Shown here piece by piece: positions 53,369 to 61,547 of a stretch of DNA of 64,000 bases. The stretch is from Bacteroidia bacterium (GTDB lineage: Bacteria > Bacteroidota > Bacteroidia > Flavobacteriales > Flavobacteriaceae), in NCBI GenBank assembly GCA_030428705.1, contig JAUIDI010000001.1:186001-250000 (forward strand), in the 5' to 3' direction. The notes beneath the pieces were generated by a model. The model searched no databases. It saw nothing but the letters and a program-made list of their open reading frames with translations, and was not told the origin of the DNA. The position numbers and the translations under genes were made by a program. The stretch's first letter is position 1. The number at the start of each line of letters is the position of its first letter.

Positions 53369-54235
53369 TTAGTAGGTCCAGTAAGAAGATCCGCATGCAA
53401 CGAAATGAATTGGAATATCCGTGATGAATCCACCCAACCAATCGGCACAGAATTTCATTCCACTTTCTTCAGAGTTGATATGACCAATAAAGACGATTGC
53501 TTTGTTTTTGCCTTGTGAAACGGCGTCACGAACATATTCATAGGTTTCCCATTGGGGTACTTCACCGGCAATGACTACATCAACATCGTTTTTACGAAGT
53601 TGTGAGATTTGGGCCATGGTACCCGATGCACCCGGAACGTACATTACATTTGAAACTTCCATATCGGCATTGCCAACCACATGAAAACCGTTTTCAGGAA
53701 AGGTCTTTTTCATATCCTTCAATAGATCCATCAAAGTAATTTGCGGGAAGAAAAAGGCATAAGGGTTTGTGCTTTCCTGATTATTTGCCCAACCAAGTTT
53801 TTCGACCATACCAGTAATTATGCCATCCGGTTGTATGCGATGGATGTAGTCATGAAATCGCCAAATTACAAGTTTGTTGTCATTTATATACTTCTTCTTG
53901 GCCAAATACACTTCGTCTTTCACAAATTGTTCGGAACTGTCCAGATGATTGTAATACAGAGGTTCGTGTGTAATGATAAGATTGCAGTTTTTTTCCACGG
54001 CTTTTTTCAAAACTTCCATTGTGGCAAACATACAAGTGACGATACCCGTTATCTGGGTGTTCGGACTACCTTCTTTTATAACATCGACGGTGTTCGGTAC
54101 AATTTGGGCCTCGGTCCTGTCAACAATGGTTTCGATTAGTTGAATGGCGTTTTTTGCCCCTTGCTTTTTTGCTTGTTGACCCGCTAGAGCAATGGGTAGT
54201 GCCATAAAGATGATAAAATGGAAAATTGTTTTCAT
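53369..54235 (-). CDS. Exported Nif3-like dinuclear metal protein
   Basis: A 288-residue protein of the Nif3/YbgI (DUF34) family, with metal ligands seen in LIITHEPLYYNH, WRFHDYIHR and FIGHINSEESG. Most Nif3 proteins are cytoplasmic; this one has a clear signal peptide (MKTIFHFIIFMALPIALAGQQ), which is unusual. I chose ATG at 54235 over an in-frame GTG at 54241. The role may be hydrolysis of a small molecule outside the cytoplasm. It is divergent from the serine hydrolase gene. Confidence 0.82.
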   Translation of the reverse strand: MKTIFHFIIFMALPIALAGQQAKKQGAKNAIQLIETIVDRTEAQIVPNTVDVIKEGSPNTQITGIVTCMFATMEVLKKAVEKNCNLIITHEPLYYNHLDSSEQFVKDEVYLAKKKYINDNKLVIWRFHDYIHRIQPDGIITGMVEKLGWANNQESTNPYAFFFPQITLMDLLKDMKKTFPENGFHVVGNADMEVSNVMYVPGASGTMAQISQLRKNDVDVVIAGEVPQWETYEYVRDAVSQGKNKAIVFIGHINSEESGMKFCADWLGGFITDIPIHFVACGSSYWTY

Positions 54236-54302
54236 GTTCACAGTGATTCTAATACTGTTAAAAATTATGAAATATTAAGGAAAATCCAGCGTTTGTCTAA
54301 GT

Positions 54303-54339
54303 ATATGATATTTTTGTTCCAAATCAAATAATATCATAT
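54303..54339. promoter_or_regulatory. 10-bp inverted repeat over a -7 element, candidate operator
   Basis: ATATGATATT (54303-54312) is the exact reverse complement of AATATCATAT (54330-54339), 17 bases apart. A TAnnTTTG element, TATTTTTG (54309-54316), for the serine hydrolase gene overlaps the left arm. A regulator binding here would cover the start of transcription. Confidence 0.45.
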
Positions 54340-54366
54340 GCCCGATTAACCAAACCTACTTGACCT

Positions 54367-55677
54367 ATGCACCGTTTTAAAATTATGATGGGAGCGGCAT
54401 TCTTGCTGTTGGCACTTGTTGTTTTAACGACATCGAGTACGGCCACGTCTATTTCAACCCCCGACCCGAAATCAAAGACCGAAACATTCGGACCAAATAA
54501 AATAAGCCTTGACGCAAAACAGAAAAGATTGTTCCTGAAAAGAAAGTTTGAGTTACGGGAAGCCGTCGCCGCTTATTTTGAAAAAGCATTGAAAGCAGGT
54601 GATATCATAGGTGCCGGCGTAAGTATTGTTAACGGCGATTCTATTTTACTTTCGGATGGTTTCGGAAAAAGAAATATCAATACCAACGATAAGGTGGATG
54701 GTGAAACCGTTTTTCGATTGGGTTCTTTGTCCAAAGGGTTCACCGGGGTATTGGCGGCCAATTTAAAGGAGGAAGGCAAATTAAACTGGAATGACAAGGT
54801 AAGCGACTACTTGCCCCAGTTCCGGTTGGGTGATGGAAAGAATACGAACAAAATCCGATTAAGCCATATATTATCGCATACATCGGGTACGCCCTATCAT
54901 AGTTTTACGAATCTCGTGGAAGCCGGATTACCAATGGAGAAAATCGCTGGGCGTTTCAATGAGGTAAAACCGATCAGCGAACCGGGAAAAATGTATAGTT
55001 ATCAGAACGCCATGTTCGCGCTCTCTAGCGAAATCATGAAAAAAGCCACCGGAAATGATATCAGTACTTTATTGAAGAATCGGTTTTTTGGACCATTGGG
55101 GATGCACACGGCGAATACGGACTATGAAACTTTGGTACAACTTGAAAATATAGCTATCCCGCATTCAAGGCGAAGAAAAGGTTGGCAGGCAAAAAGACTT
55201 ACAGATCACTATGACAATGCGGTAGCCGCGGGAGGTATCAATGCCAGTGCCTTGGATATGGCCAAATGGATGCGGTTTTTGCTGGGCCATAACCCTGAAG
55301 TGATGGGCAAAAATGTTATTTCCGAGGCTTTTACGCCGCAAATAGAAATCAATATCGGCCGTAAATATTACAAGCGATGGCCAGGCCATGTCTCGTCGCA
55401 TTATGCTTATGGATGGCGTATTCACGAATTCGAAGATGAAACTACACACGATAAAATCACCATGTGGCATCACGGCGGAAGTGTAAATAATTTTAGAAAT
55501 GAAATTGCGATTTATCCCGATAACGATTTCGGAATTTGTGTGCTTTTGAACAGTAACTCTAGATTGGCAAGTAAGATAATTCCTGATCTTCAAAAGATTA
55601 TTGAAAAAATTTATGCCGAACAGGCGGTACAGTTGCCCGAATCATCGGTAGAAACAGCTTCGGTCACTTTCAACTAA
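54367..55677 (+). CDS. Exported class C beta-lactamase-like serine hydrolase
   Basis: A 436-residue penicillin-binding protein/beta-lactamase family hydrolase with an N-terminal signal or anchor segment (residues 8-28). The SxxK motif is S120-L-S-K123, the YxN motif is Y212-Q-N214, and the third motif region is HHGG at residues 368-371 in place of KTG. This set is typical of esterases and D-aminopeptidase-like enzymes rather than true lactamases. Downstream, at 56345-56551, lies a decayed copy of its last 200 bases, so the gene was once duplicated in tandem. Confidence 0.85.
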   Translation: MHRFKIMMGAAFLLLALVVLTTSSTATSISTPDPKSKTETFGPNKISLDAKQKRLFLKRKFELREAVAAYFEKALKAGDIIGAGVSIVNGDSILLSDGFGKRNINTNDKVDGETVFRLGSLSKGFTGVLAANLKEEGKLNWNDKVSDYLPQFRLGDGKNTNKIRLSHILSHTSGTPYHSFTNLVEAGLPMEKIAGRFNEVKPISEPGKMYSYQNAMFALSSEIMKKATGNDISTLLKNRFFGPLGMHTANTDYETLVQLENIAIPHSRRRKGWQAKRLTDHYDNAVAAGGINASALDMAKWMRFLLGHNPEVMGKNVISEAFTPQIEINIGRKYYKRWPGHVSSHYAYGWRIHEFEDETTHDKITMWHHGGSVNNFRNEIAIYPDNDFGICVLLNSNSRLASKIIPDLQKIIEKIYAEQAVQLPESSVETASVTFN

Positions 55678-55886
55678 TCGATACGTCCTTTTTAAATATA
55701 AGATGCTAAGCTGTCATGGCTCACTCCAAACTTTCAGAACCCTGATTGCTGGCGGCTAGGAAGTGTTAACAATAAATATATTTTTTACAATGCGGTCGAG
55801 TATAGACCGAAAAAATAGAAGCAATTATTAATCCAATTTACAATCCATAGAGTTGTCTTTTTAGACTTGTTTGCTTCTTTCGTTTT

Positions 55887-56111
55887 TTATAGTTCAGTTG
55901 TTAATTTATCCTCTGACAAAAGAACTTTCTTTTTCCCTGAAAATCGCTTAATATGTCTATCAAGTGTCAGTGAAACCCATATTAAGATTACTGAACCTAT
56001 AAATCCGAAATGATTCATTCGTGATGGATCTTCAAAATAAAAGATGTTTAAGATTGAAGCAATTAATCCAGTTGCTCCTATAATCATTAAAATGAACTTG
56101 TGAAATTTCAT
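55887..56111 (-). CDS. Small two-segment membrane protein
   Basis: A 74-residue protein with two hydrophobic stretches (FILMIIGATGLIASILNIFYF and FGFIGSVILIWVSLTL) and a charged tail. I do not recognise a family. It lies in AT-rich DNA between the serine hydrolase gene and the remnant of its second copy, followed upstream by another tiny membrane ORF in the same direction. It may be part of inserted DNA. Confidence 0.5.
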   Translation of the reverse strand: MKFHKFILMIIGATGLIASILNIFYFEDPSRMNHFGFIGSVILIWVSLTLDRHIKRFSGKKKVLLSEDKLTTEL

Positions 56112-56122
56112 AGTGCTATTGT

Positions 56123-56248
56123 CTAATTAGTTCCTGCCAGTGCTAATCCTAATTCTTCACCTAGTTCAAAAAAGTACCCAAAAGTTAGCATAGCTAATAT
56201 TAGAAGTATTACAAAATGCCAAATAGTAAGAGATTTTATTTTTTTCAT
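56123..56248 (-). CDS. Very small membrane ORF
   Basis: A 41-residue ORF, ATG to TAG, with one hydrophobic helix (LTIWHFVILLILAMLTFGYF) after MKKIKS and a short acidic tail. It ends eleven bases before the start of the 74-residue membrane protein. The two-gene arrangement and basic start of the helix support a real small membrane protein, but no homologue is known to me. Confidence 0.4.
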   Translation of the reverse strand: MKKIKSLTIWHFVILLILAMLTFGYFFELGEELGLALAGTN

Positions 56249-56344
56249 ATTAGTTTGTTAAATTAATAGTCAACTTGATTATTAGTAAGTAGTCAATCTG
56301 ATTTGTTACGTTTTTACTAAAAAATAACCCAAATATGAAATTTT

Positions 56345-56551
56345 GTCAGGTGGAAGTGTAAACAATTTTAGGAAAGAAATTGCGATTTATCCCGATAACG
56401 ATTTCGGAATTTGCGTGCTTCTGAACAGTAACTCCAGATTGGCCCAGACGGTAATTCCTGATCTTCAAAAGATCATCGAAAAAAATTATGGCGAAAGCCG
56501 GCACAATTGCCTGAATCATCGGTAGAAACAGCTTCGGTTACTTTCAGCTAA
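56345..56551 (+). pseudogene. Remnant of a second serine hydrolase copy
   Basis: The bases code for GGSVNNFRKEIAIYPDNDFGICVLLNSNSRLA..VIPDLQKIIEK, nearly the same as the C-terminus of the hydrolase at 54367-55677 (GGSVNNFRNEIAIYPDNDFG). By eye the DNA is about 85-90 percent alike, and the likeness runs past the stop codon. A one-base deletion near 56503 shifts the frame, and everything before the HHGG motif is missing. It cannot encode a working enzyme. Confidence 0.85.
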
Positions 56552-56590
56552 TCGATGTTTTGTCCTTATTCATTTGATATTGACGAAATT

Positions 56591-57511
56591 TTATTCGCTT
56601 ATTCTTAATACCACATTTCCTTTTTTTCGTTCCGTGTCGACATAGCCGTGGGCCTCTACCACTTTGTCCATCGGAAAAATTTTGTCGATAGTGGCATCGT
56701 ATTCACCTTTTTCAAATAACGCTTTGAGTATTTCCAGTTGTCTTTTGTTCTCCGCGGCAACTTCCATACCTCCGACAGTTTTATAAACGCCTCCTTTTTT
56801 CAATAGCTTTTTGCATTGGTTTTTTGAGGTTTTGCCCACGGCATCGAATATTATGTCGAATTTTGATTTACTTTTTGTAAAATCTTCCTTATCGTAAAGA
56901 ATTATCTTGGAAACCCCCAGGCTTTTCACAAGCTCATCACCCCTTGAACTGCAAACTACGGTTATATCGGCGTTATGATGTTTTGCAATCTGTATGGCAG
57001 CCGTACCGACAGCGCCGGTCGCACCAATAATCAAAATTTCAGGATTCGACTTTTTTCCTATGCCGGCTTTTTCCAAAAAGTAAATCGCCGTTTGGCCGCC
57101 AAAGGGTAGTGCCGCCGCTTCCTCGAAAGTTGCATTTTCGGGCTTTAGAATTACCTTGTCGTTCTCTTTTAATGCAATGTATTCGGCGTATGTACCGAAT
57201 TTAAGTCCCGTCATGCCAAAGACGCTATCGCCGACTTTGAATCGGGTTACATTATCACCGATTGTTTCTACAATACCGGAAAACACCGTTCCTAAAACCG
57301 GCTTGCGAGGTTTGTTAATGCCGAACATCAAGCGCATAACGATTTTTAGAAAACCATTGACCTTAAGGCCCCTGACCCTAACATCACCGGAGTTTATGGC
57401 CGATGCCATTGTCTTGATCAGGATTTCGTCATTTTTTGGATTAGGTTTGGGTATGTCTTGTATTTTCAAAACCTCGGGAGGTCCATATTTTGTGCAAATA
57501 ACTGCTTTCAT
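56591..57511 (-). CDS. Zinc-free MDR-type quinone oxidoreductase
   Basis: A 306-residue NAD(P)H-dependent medium-chain reductase like QOR and yeast/plant enone reductases. It starts MKAVICTKYGPPEVLKIQDIPKPNP, has the GDSVFGMTGLKFGTYAEY barrel region and the cofactor loop IGATGAVGTAAIQIAKH. No catalytic or structural zinc Cys set is seen. It probably reduces quinones or alpha,beta-unsaturated carbonyls. It is the first of a run of small stress or detoxification enzymes on the minus strand. Confidence 0.87.
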   Translation of the reverse strand: MKAVICTKYGPPEVLKIQDIPKPNPKNDEILIKTMASAINSGDVRVRGLKVNGFLKIVMRLMFGINKPRKPVLGTVFSGIVETIGDNVTRFKVGDSVFGMTGLKFGTYAEYIALKENDKVILKPENATFEEAAALPFGGQTAIYFLEKAGIGKKSNPEILIIGATGAVGTAAIQIAKHHNADITVVCSSRGDELVKSLGVSKIILYDKEDFTKSKSKFDIIFDAVGKTSKNQCKKLLKKGGVYKTVGGMEVAAENKRQLEILKALFEKGEYDATIDKIFPMDKVVEAHGYVDTERKKGNVVLRISE

Positions 57512-57554
57512 TTTTTACCTTATTAGGATGCTTGTATTTTGTTTTGGATCGTAT

Positions 57555-57914
57555 TTATTCAGTCGGAAGCGGTAGGTTGTGCATTTTTAAAAATGATAGT
57601 TTGTCCCAATATCCGCGTTGAAATTTTATTTTTCCGTCTACAACTTGAAAGAATCCACATCCCCTTAAACCCAAGGGATCTTTCCACTCCAAAATCGCCC
57701 ATTCCCCGTCTTCAAAAATATTTTCGGGAATGCAAGTCATATCGGCGGTAGCGAATTCGCTCTCAAACATTTCCCCAATGGCCTTTTTCCCTTTGATCGG
57801 TTCATTGGCCACTTGGTGGTTTATGGCATCAATGTGATAGAGTTCGATGATTTTGTCCGCATTTCCTTCATTGAATATTTCGATCCATTGTTTTATTAAT
57901 TCCTTCGGCTTCAT
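57555..57914 (-). CDS. NTF2/SnoaL-like ester cyclase family protein
   Basis: A 119-residue single-domain protein of the SnoaL/NTF2-like fold (ester cyclase family): KELIKQWIEIFNEGNADKIIELYHIDAINH and the later EWKDPLGLRGCGFFQVVDGKIKFQRGYWD. Such domains bind hydrophobic small molecules or catalyse simple isomerisations. The role is unknown. It lies 43 bases upstream of the quinone oxidoreductase gene in the same direction. Confidence 0.78.
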   Translation of the reverse strand: MKPKELIKQWIEIFNEGNADKIIELYHIDAINHQVANEPIKGKKAIGEMFESEFATADMTCIPENIFEDGEWAILEWKDPLGLRGCGFFQVVDGKIKFQRGYWDKLSFLKMHNLPLPTE

Positions 57915-58016
57915 ATTTTTCGATTTGGTTTTATGTAATGTTCAACATATGGGCCACTGGTAGTTTAACCAGTAGGAGGGAAGGGACAATTGCGTATGGG
58001 CCATTACTCCTTTTTG

Positions 58017-59453
58017 TTATTCCGTTACAAATTTACCTTTTATATCCTCTAAAATAAGTTTCGGGTTATACCCATAGCCATCCTTAAAAACCAATGCTGC
58101 ATTTCGTATTGAATTTTCAATTTGTCCATCGATTACAACGAAATCTGCTTTTTTGCCAACTTCGATAGATCCGATATCCGGATTCGAAAGTACTTTCGCC
58201 CCATTAGCGGTCATGACCTTCAAGGCCTCTTGGTTTGTAAAACCTGCTTCTTTCAACAATTCGAAATTTCGTTGGTCGCCAAAACCTGGAAGAACGTGCC
58301 TGCCGGCATCGACCCCCGCGGTTAGGGTACCGCCCATTTTATAGAATTGACGTTCAAATTGCATAATCCGTTTTAATCTTTTTTGCCTGATGTTGTCCTT
58401 TAAGCCCATGCTATCAAAGTTTTTTCTGCGGTCGGTATATTCGGACACCAGTATAGGAGACATAACGTTCAAAGTACGTTCATCGGCAAAAGCTCTTTCG
58501 GGAACACTTGCTTCATAAATGGCCAAAGTAGAGGTCAGAAAAACATTATTATCGATTATTAGATTTTGCAGGTTTTTTACTTCTTCGCTATCGATTACAA
58601 GTTCATCCATATATTCCCGTGAACCGTCACATATACCGAATGTCTTGTTATTTCTGAAATCACTGGCACTGTTTAGCCCATGTTCGATTCCGTCGATTCC
58701 TATGTGGGCGGCTTGCTCAAAAGTGATCGAGCATAGATGGCCGGTTACCTTGGCGCCCTGTTTATGGGCCTCATCGACAATGGTTTCTAAATCTTTTGGA
58801 GAGGTATTGCGATATACCTTAAACCAACGAACTCCCTTTTGGGTCCAATACCGTATTGTGTCCCTTATTTGTTCTTCACTTTCGGGAATAATCATATTCG
58901 GATTACCTCCCTTCCCTGTAAAATAAGGGCCGCTTGTTACAATGTTGGGCCCGATAACCTGCCCCTTTTCAATTTTCTTTGACAATTCGATTTCCTGTTG
59001 TGGCGATGCGGCACCGCAGGTTTGAATCGTCGTTACCCCCGACGCCAAATATAGTTTTGAAGCTATCTCTCCGATAAACGGAAATCGTGGGATATGAAGA
59101 TGGTTATGAACACCTACAATTCCCGGAATAACGGTTTTTCCCTTTAGATTTATTACGGTTGCATTTTCGGGTATGTCAATTTCCGAGTTTTGCCCAAATG
59201 CCTTGAAATATCCGTTTTCGACAACGATCGTTTGATTTTCTTTCGCCGGGTTTCCTTTTCCGTCGAAAACGGTCGCATTGGTCAGGGCGATACTATTGGA
59301 ATCGTACTTTGTGTATTCAAGCACGTTTTGGTCCAGTTCGATTCTTCCTCTTAGGGTATCGATTCTTGAAATCGAAGCGATTAAATCCGATTTGGAATTT
59401 GGCTTACAACCTAAAATAGTGACCGATAAAAATAAGAATGTTAAATGCCTCAA
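58017..59453 (-). CDS. Lipoprotein amidohydrolase
   Basis: A 478-residue metal-dependent hydrolase of the amidohydrolase superfamily (imidazolonepropionase/prolidase-like). The start MRHLTFLFLSVTILGC is a lipoprotein signal with Cys16, so it is attached to the outside of a membrane. The initiation codon is TTG at 59453; no ATG fits. GVHNHLHIPR holds the first two metal His, then VTGHLCS, GIEHGLN and the final Asp in LTAGVDAGRHVLPG. The substrate is unknown; secreted members often cleave dipeptides or cyclic amides. Confidence 0.83.
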   Translation of the reverse strand: MRHLTFLFLSVTILGCKPNSKSDLIASISRIDTLRGRIELDQNVLEYTKYDSNSIALTNATVFDGKGNPAKENQTIVVENGYFKAFGQNSEIDIPENATVINLKGKTVIPGIVGVHNHLHIPRFPFIGEIASKLYLASGVTTIQTCGAASPQQEIELSKKIEKGQVIGPNIVTSGPYFTGKGGNPNMIIPESEEQIRDTIRYWTQKGVRWFKVYRNTSPKDLETIVDEAHKQGAKVTGHLCSITFEQAAHIGIDGIEHGLNSASDFRNNKTFGICDGSREYMDELVIDSEEVKNLQNLIIDNNVFLTSTLAIYEASVPERAFADERTLNVMSPILVSEYTDRRKNFDSMGLKDNIRQKRLKRIMQFERQFYKMGGTLTAGVDAGRHVLPGFGDQRNFELLKEAGFTNQEALKVMTANGAKVLSNPDIGSIEVGKKADFVVIDGQIENSIRNAALVFKDGYGYNPKLILEDIKGKFVTE

Positions 59454-59489
59454 TGCTATTGTTATAATGTTGTGGATCGACTTCCCTTT

Positions 59490-59879
59490 CTATCCTTCGT
59501 ATTTGTGAAACTCTGAAATCGTTATGTAGTAGCCGTCGGGATCTCTCACCGCGAATTCCATTTTTAGGGAATTCGGATTTCGTTGAATCTCTTCCTCCAC
59601 CTCGTAATCCATTCCCCTTAATTTTTCCCTGATACGTTCCATATTATCCGTTCTGAAATACAGGATCAATCCATTCCCCGGACTATTTTCGGGATTTTTC
59701 ATTGTTGGGTGGTCGTGTTCGCCCCACTTATGGAGACAAAGCAAAACTTCATCATTTTCAGATACCAATATGTCAAATTCGTTACCGCCATGCATGCTTT
59801 TACACCCAAAAACAGATCGATACCATTTTGAACTTTTTACAACGTCATTTACCGCTATGATCGGATCGAGTTTTGTCAT
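59490..59879 (-). CDS. VOC (glyoxalase/bleomycin resistance-like) protein
   Basis: A 129-residue protein with paired beta-alpha-beta-beta-beta modules of the vicinal oxygen chelate fold: IIAVNDVVKSSKWYRSVFGCKS and FAVRDPDGYYITISEFHKY. It may bind a metal and a small toxic or antibiotic compound. It lies ten bases after another VOC gene, so they are probably co-transcribed. Confidence 0.85.
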   Translation of the reverse strand: MTKLDPIIAVNDVVKSSKWYRSVFGCKSMHGGNEFDILVSENDEVLLCLHKWGEHDHPTMKNPENSPGNGLILYFRTDNMERIREKLRGMDYEVEEEIQRNPNSLKMEFAVRDPDGYYITISEFHKYEG

Positions 59880-59889
59880 TGGTTATCTT

Positions 59890-60306
59890 TTATTCGTGAT
59901 AGCCTTTGTTCACCAGCCGTTTTGAAATCCACCAATAGTTCCCGCTCGGATCGATAATACCGGATTGTCTATCTTGATAGGACATATCGGCAGGGTTAAA
60001 TTCCACTTTGGCACCATATTCAACGGCCCTTTTGTGCATTTCGTCAACATTGTCAACATAAAGATAAAATGCGGCTCGCATATTCAGGAATTGTTCCCTT
60101 GCCTGACTGATCATAAAACAGGAATCTCCTATTTTGAGGATTACATTGGCAATATCTCCATTTTTTGGGTTTAGCGAACGGTCGATTTCTTCGGCATAGA
60201 ACGCATTCTTTAAAAATCCGATCAGTTCTTTTGGGTTCTCGGCGAATAAATACGCGTTTATCGTTCCAAAACCTTCCGGTCGATAGGTTTCAAATATTTT
60301 GTTCAT
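59890..60306 (-). CDS. VOC (PhnB-like) protein
   Basis: A 138-residue protein of the vicinal oxygen chelate fold, nearest in pattern to PhnB-like proteins: INAYLFAENPKELIGFLKNAFYAEEI and SGIIDPSGNYWWISKRL. It has two half-domains in one chain. The target is unknown. It is followed by the second VOC gene at ten bases. Confidence 0.85.
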   Translation of the reverse strand: MNKIFETYRPEGFGTINAYLFAENPKELIGFLKNAFYAEEIDRSLNPKNGDIANVILKIGDSCFMISQAREQFLNMRAAFYLYVDNVDEMHKRAVEYGAKVEFNPADMSYQDRQSGIIDPSGNYWWISKRLVNKGYHE

Positions 60307-60398
60307 TGTTTTTTAAGTTATTTCGTGTCGTTCGATTTTTTATTCAACGTTCGAATATGTAATGCGATCAACTCGCCCTATGTTCGATTTCGTTCGGG

Positions 60399-60941
60399 CT
60401 ATTGAAACAGCACGTATCTCGGAGGAACAATTCCGTTCAGTCTCATATAAACAAGCATCTGTCCCCTGTGGTGTGTTATGTGGTCGGCAAGCAGCAGAAA
60501 AATTTGGCGTTTCGTTCTATTTAGCCCAAAATAGTCCAATTCATCGTCAAGTTCATTTGGGTCAAATTGCTCGATTAATTTTATGGTTTCATCAAATGTT
60601 TTGTCGATTGTTGAAATCATCTCCTTTTTGGATTTTTTACCGACCTTGTACACGGTATCGGTATTCCAGTTTCTGGATTCACGCCCGCCCAACAAGGACT
60701 GACAGTGCCAATCCATTGCATATCCGATATGCATCAAGTTTTCGGCAAAGGTCATCGACTCCGGTGAAGCCTTATATTCATAGTTTTCTTCCGGCATTGT
60801 TTCGGCCACTAGGATTAAATACTTACGGGAGTTTTCCAATCGCTCCAGATAGTCCTCGATAAAATCATTCTGTTGGGCCGATAACGGTGCCGTGAATGAA
60901 AAAAACAGTAATACCGATGTCAGGATAAATAGTCGTTTCAT
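60399..60941 (-). CDS. Exported DinB-like metal protein
   Basis: A 180-residue four-helix DinB/YfiT-like protein with signal peptide MKRLFILTSVLLFFSFTAPLSAQ. Putative metal ligands are in NLMHIGYAMDWHCQS and ADHITHHRGQMLVYMRLNG. DinB-like proteins include thiol-dependent transferases, but exported forms in Bacteroidota have no known role. It lies 92 bases upstream of the VOC pair. Confidence 0.85.
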   Translation of the reverse strand: MKRLFILTSVLLFFSFTAPLSAQQNDFIEDYLERLENSRKYLILVAETMPEENYEYKASPESMTFAENLMHIGYAMDWHCQSLLGGRESRNWNTDTVYKVGKKSKKEMISTIDKTFDETIKLIEQFDPNELDDELDYFGLNRTKRQIFLLLADHITHHRGQMLVYMRLNGIVPPRYVLFQ

Positions 60942-61083
60942 GATATTTTATTTCGTTATTAATTTGTGAAGCTTTGACTTCTAGTCATAATGCTACAAAA
61001 ATTTCTACAAATAGCTTAAATAAGTATTCGCATCTCAGTACGTTAATCGAGTATTCGTCATTAAATGTATAGTAAGCCATTTG

Positions 61084-61383
61084 TTAAACCCAAATATTCA
61101 TTTCGATATTTTGATCAATCTTCAAATTGGCCTTTTTTCTAATTTCGGCTTTGATCGGCAGAATGTAAGCGCCCTTTTTTGTGTCGAACCAAATGGCGGT
61201 TTCCCATTTCGATTCCCCGATTTGTGCAAACGCTTTCATCCGTCCCCAACCTTCTTCCTGCCATTTCAGATTCTGTCTGATTTCCTTTGACAGTTTTTTC
61301 GGCAAGGAAACAAAATACCAACCACCCGGGGCATTATGTTTCCATATTTTGGTCGAATATCCATATTTGATCTTACCTTCCAT
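61084..61383 (-). CDS. DUF1905 family protein
   Basis: A 99-residue protein: a beta-rich domain with IWKHNAPGGWYFVSLPKKLSKEIRQ and GWGRMKAFAQIGESKWETAIWFD, the typical DUF1905 pattern. The function is unknown. ATG at 61383 fits the domain start; the frame extends to 61461 but that part has no likeness to the family. Confidence 0.82.
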   Translation of the reverse strand: MEGKIKYGYSTKIWKHNAPGGWYFVSLPKKLSKEIRQNLKWQEEGWGRMKAFAQIGESKWETAIWFDTKKGAYILPIKAEIRKKANLKIDQNIEMNIWV

Positions 61384-61480
61384 TTTTTTGATGCAATTCA
61401 ATCCCCGCAAACAACCGACAACAGTATTGTGGCCACAGGATGTAGCGTTTTTGGTATGCAAACACCAAATTTAAAAATAC

Positions 61481-61519
61481 AAAAAAGCCATGTACAGGGC
61501 ATAAACTCTGTCATGGCTT
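61481..61519 (-). terminator. Intrinsic terminator after the SDR gene
   Basis: AAGCCATG (61485-61492) pairs with CATGGCTT (61512-61519); the inner ACAG/CTGT bases extend the stem. On the minus strand a run of T follows (complement of 61481-61486). Confidence 0.8.
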
Positions 61520-61547
61520 ATATATCGTTAATATAGAGTTTATGTGT

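Noticed and set aside
54367-55677. Antibiotic-inactivating beta-lactamase
   Set aside because: The third active-site motif is HHGG rather than KTG, and the family is mostly esterases and peptidases; resistance should not be inferred.
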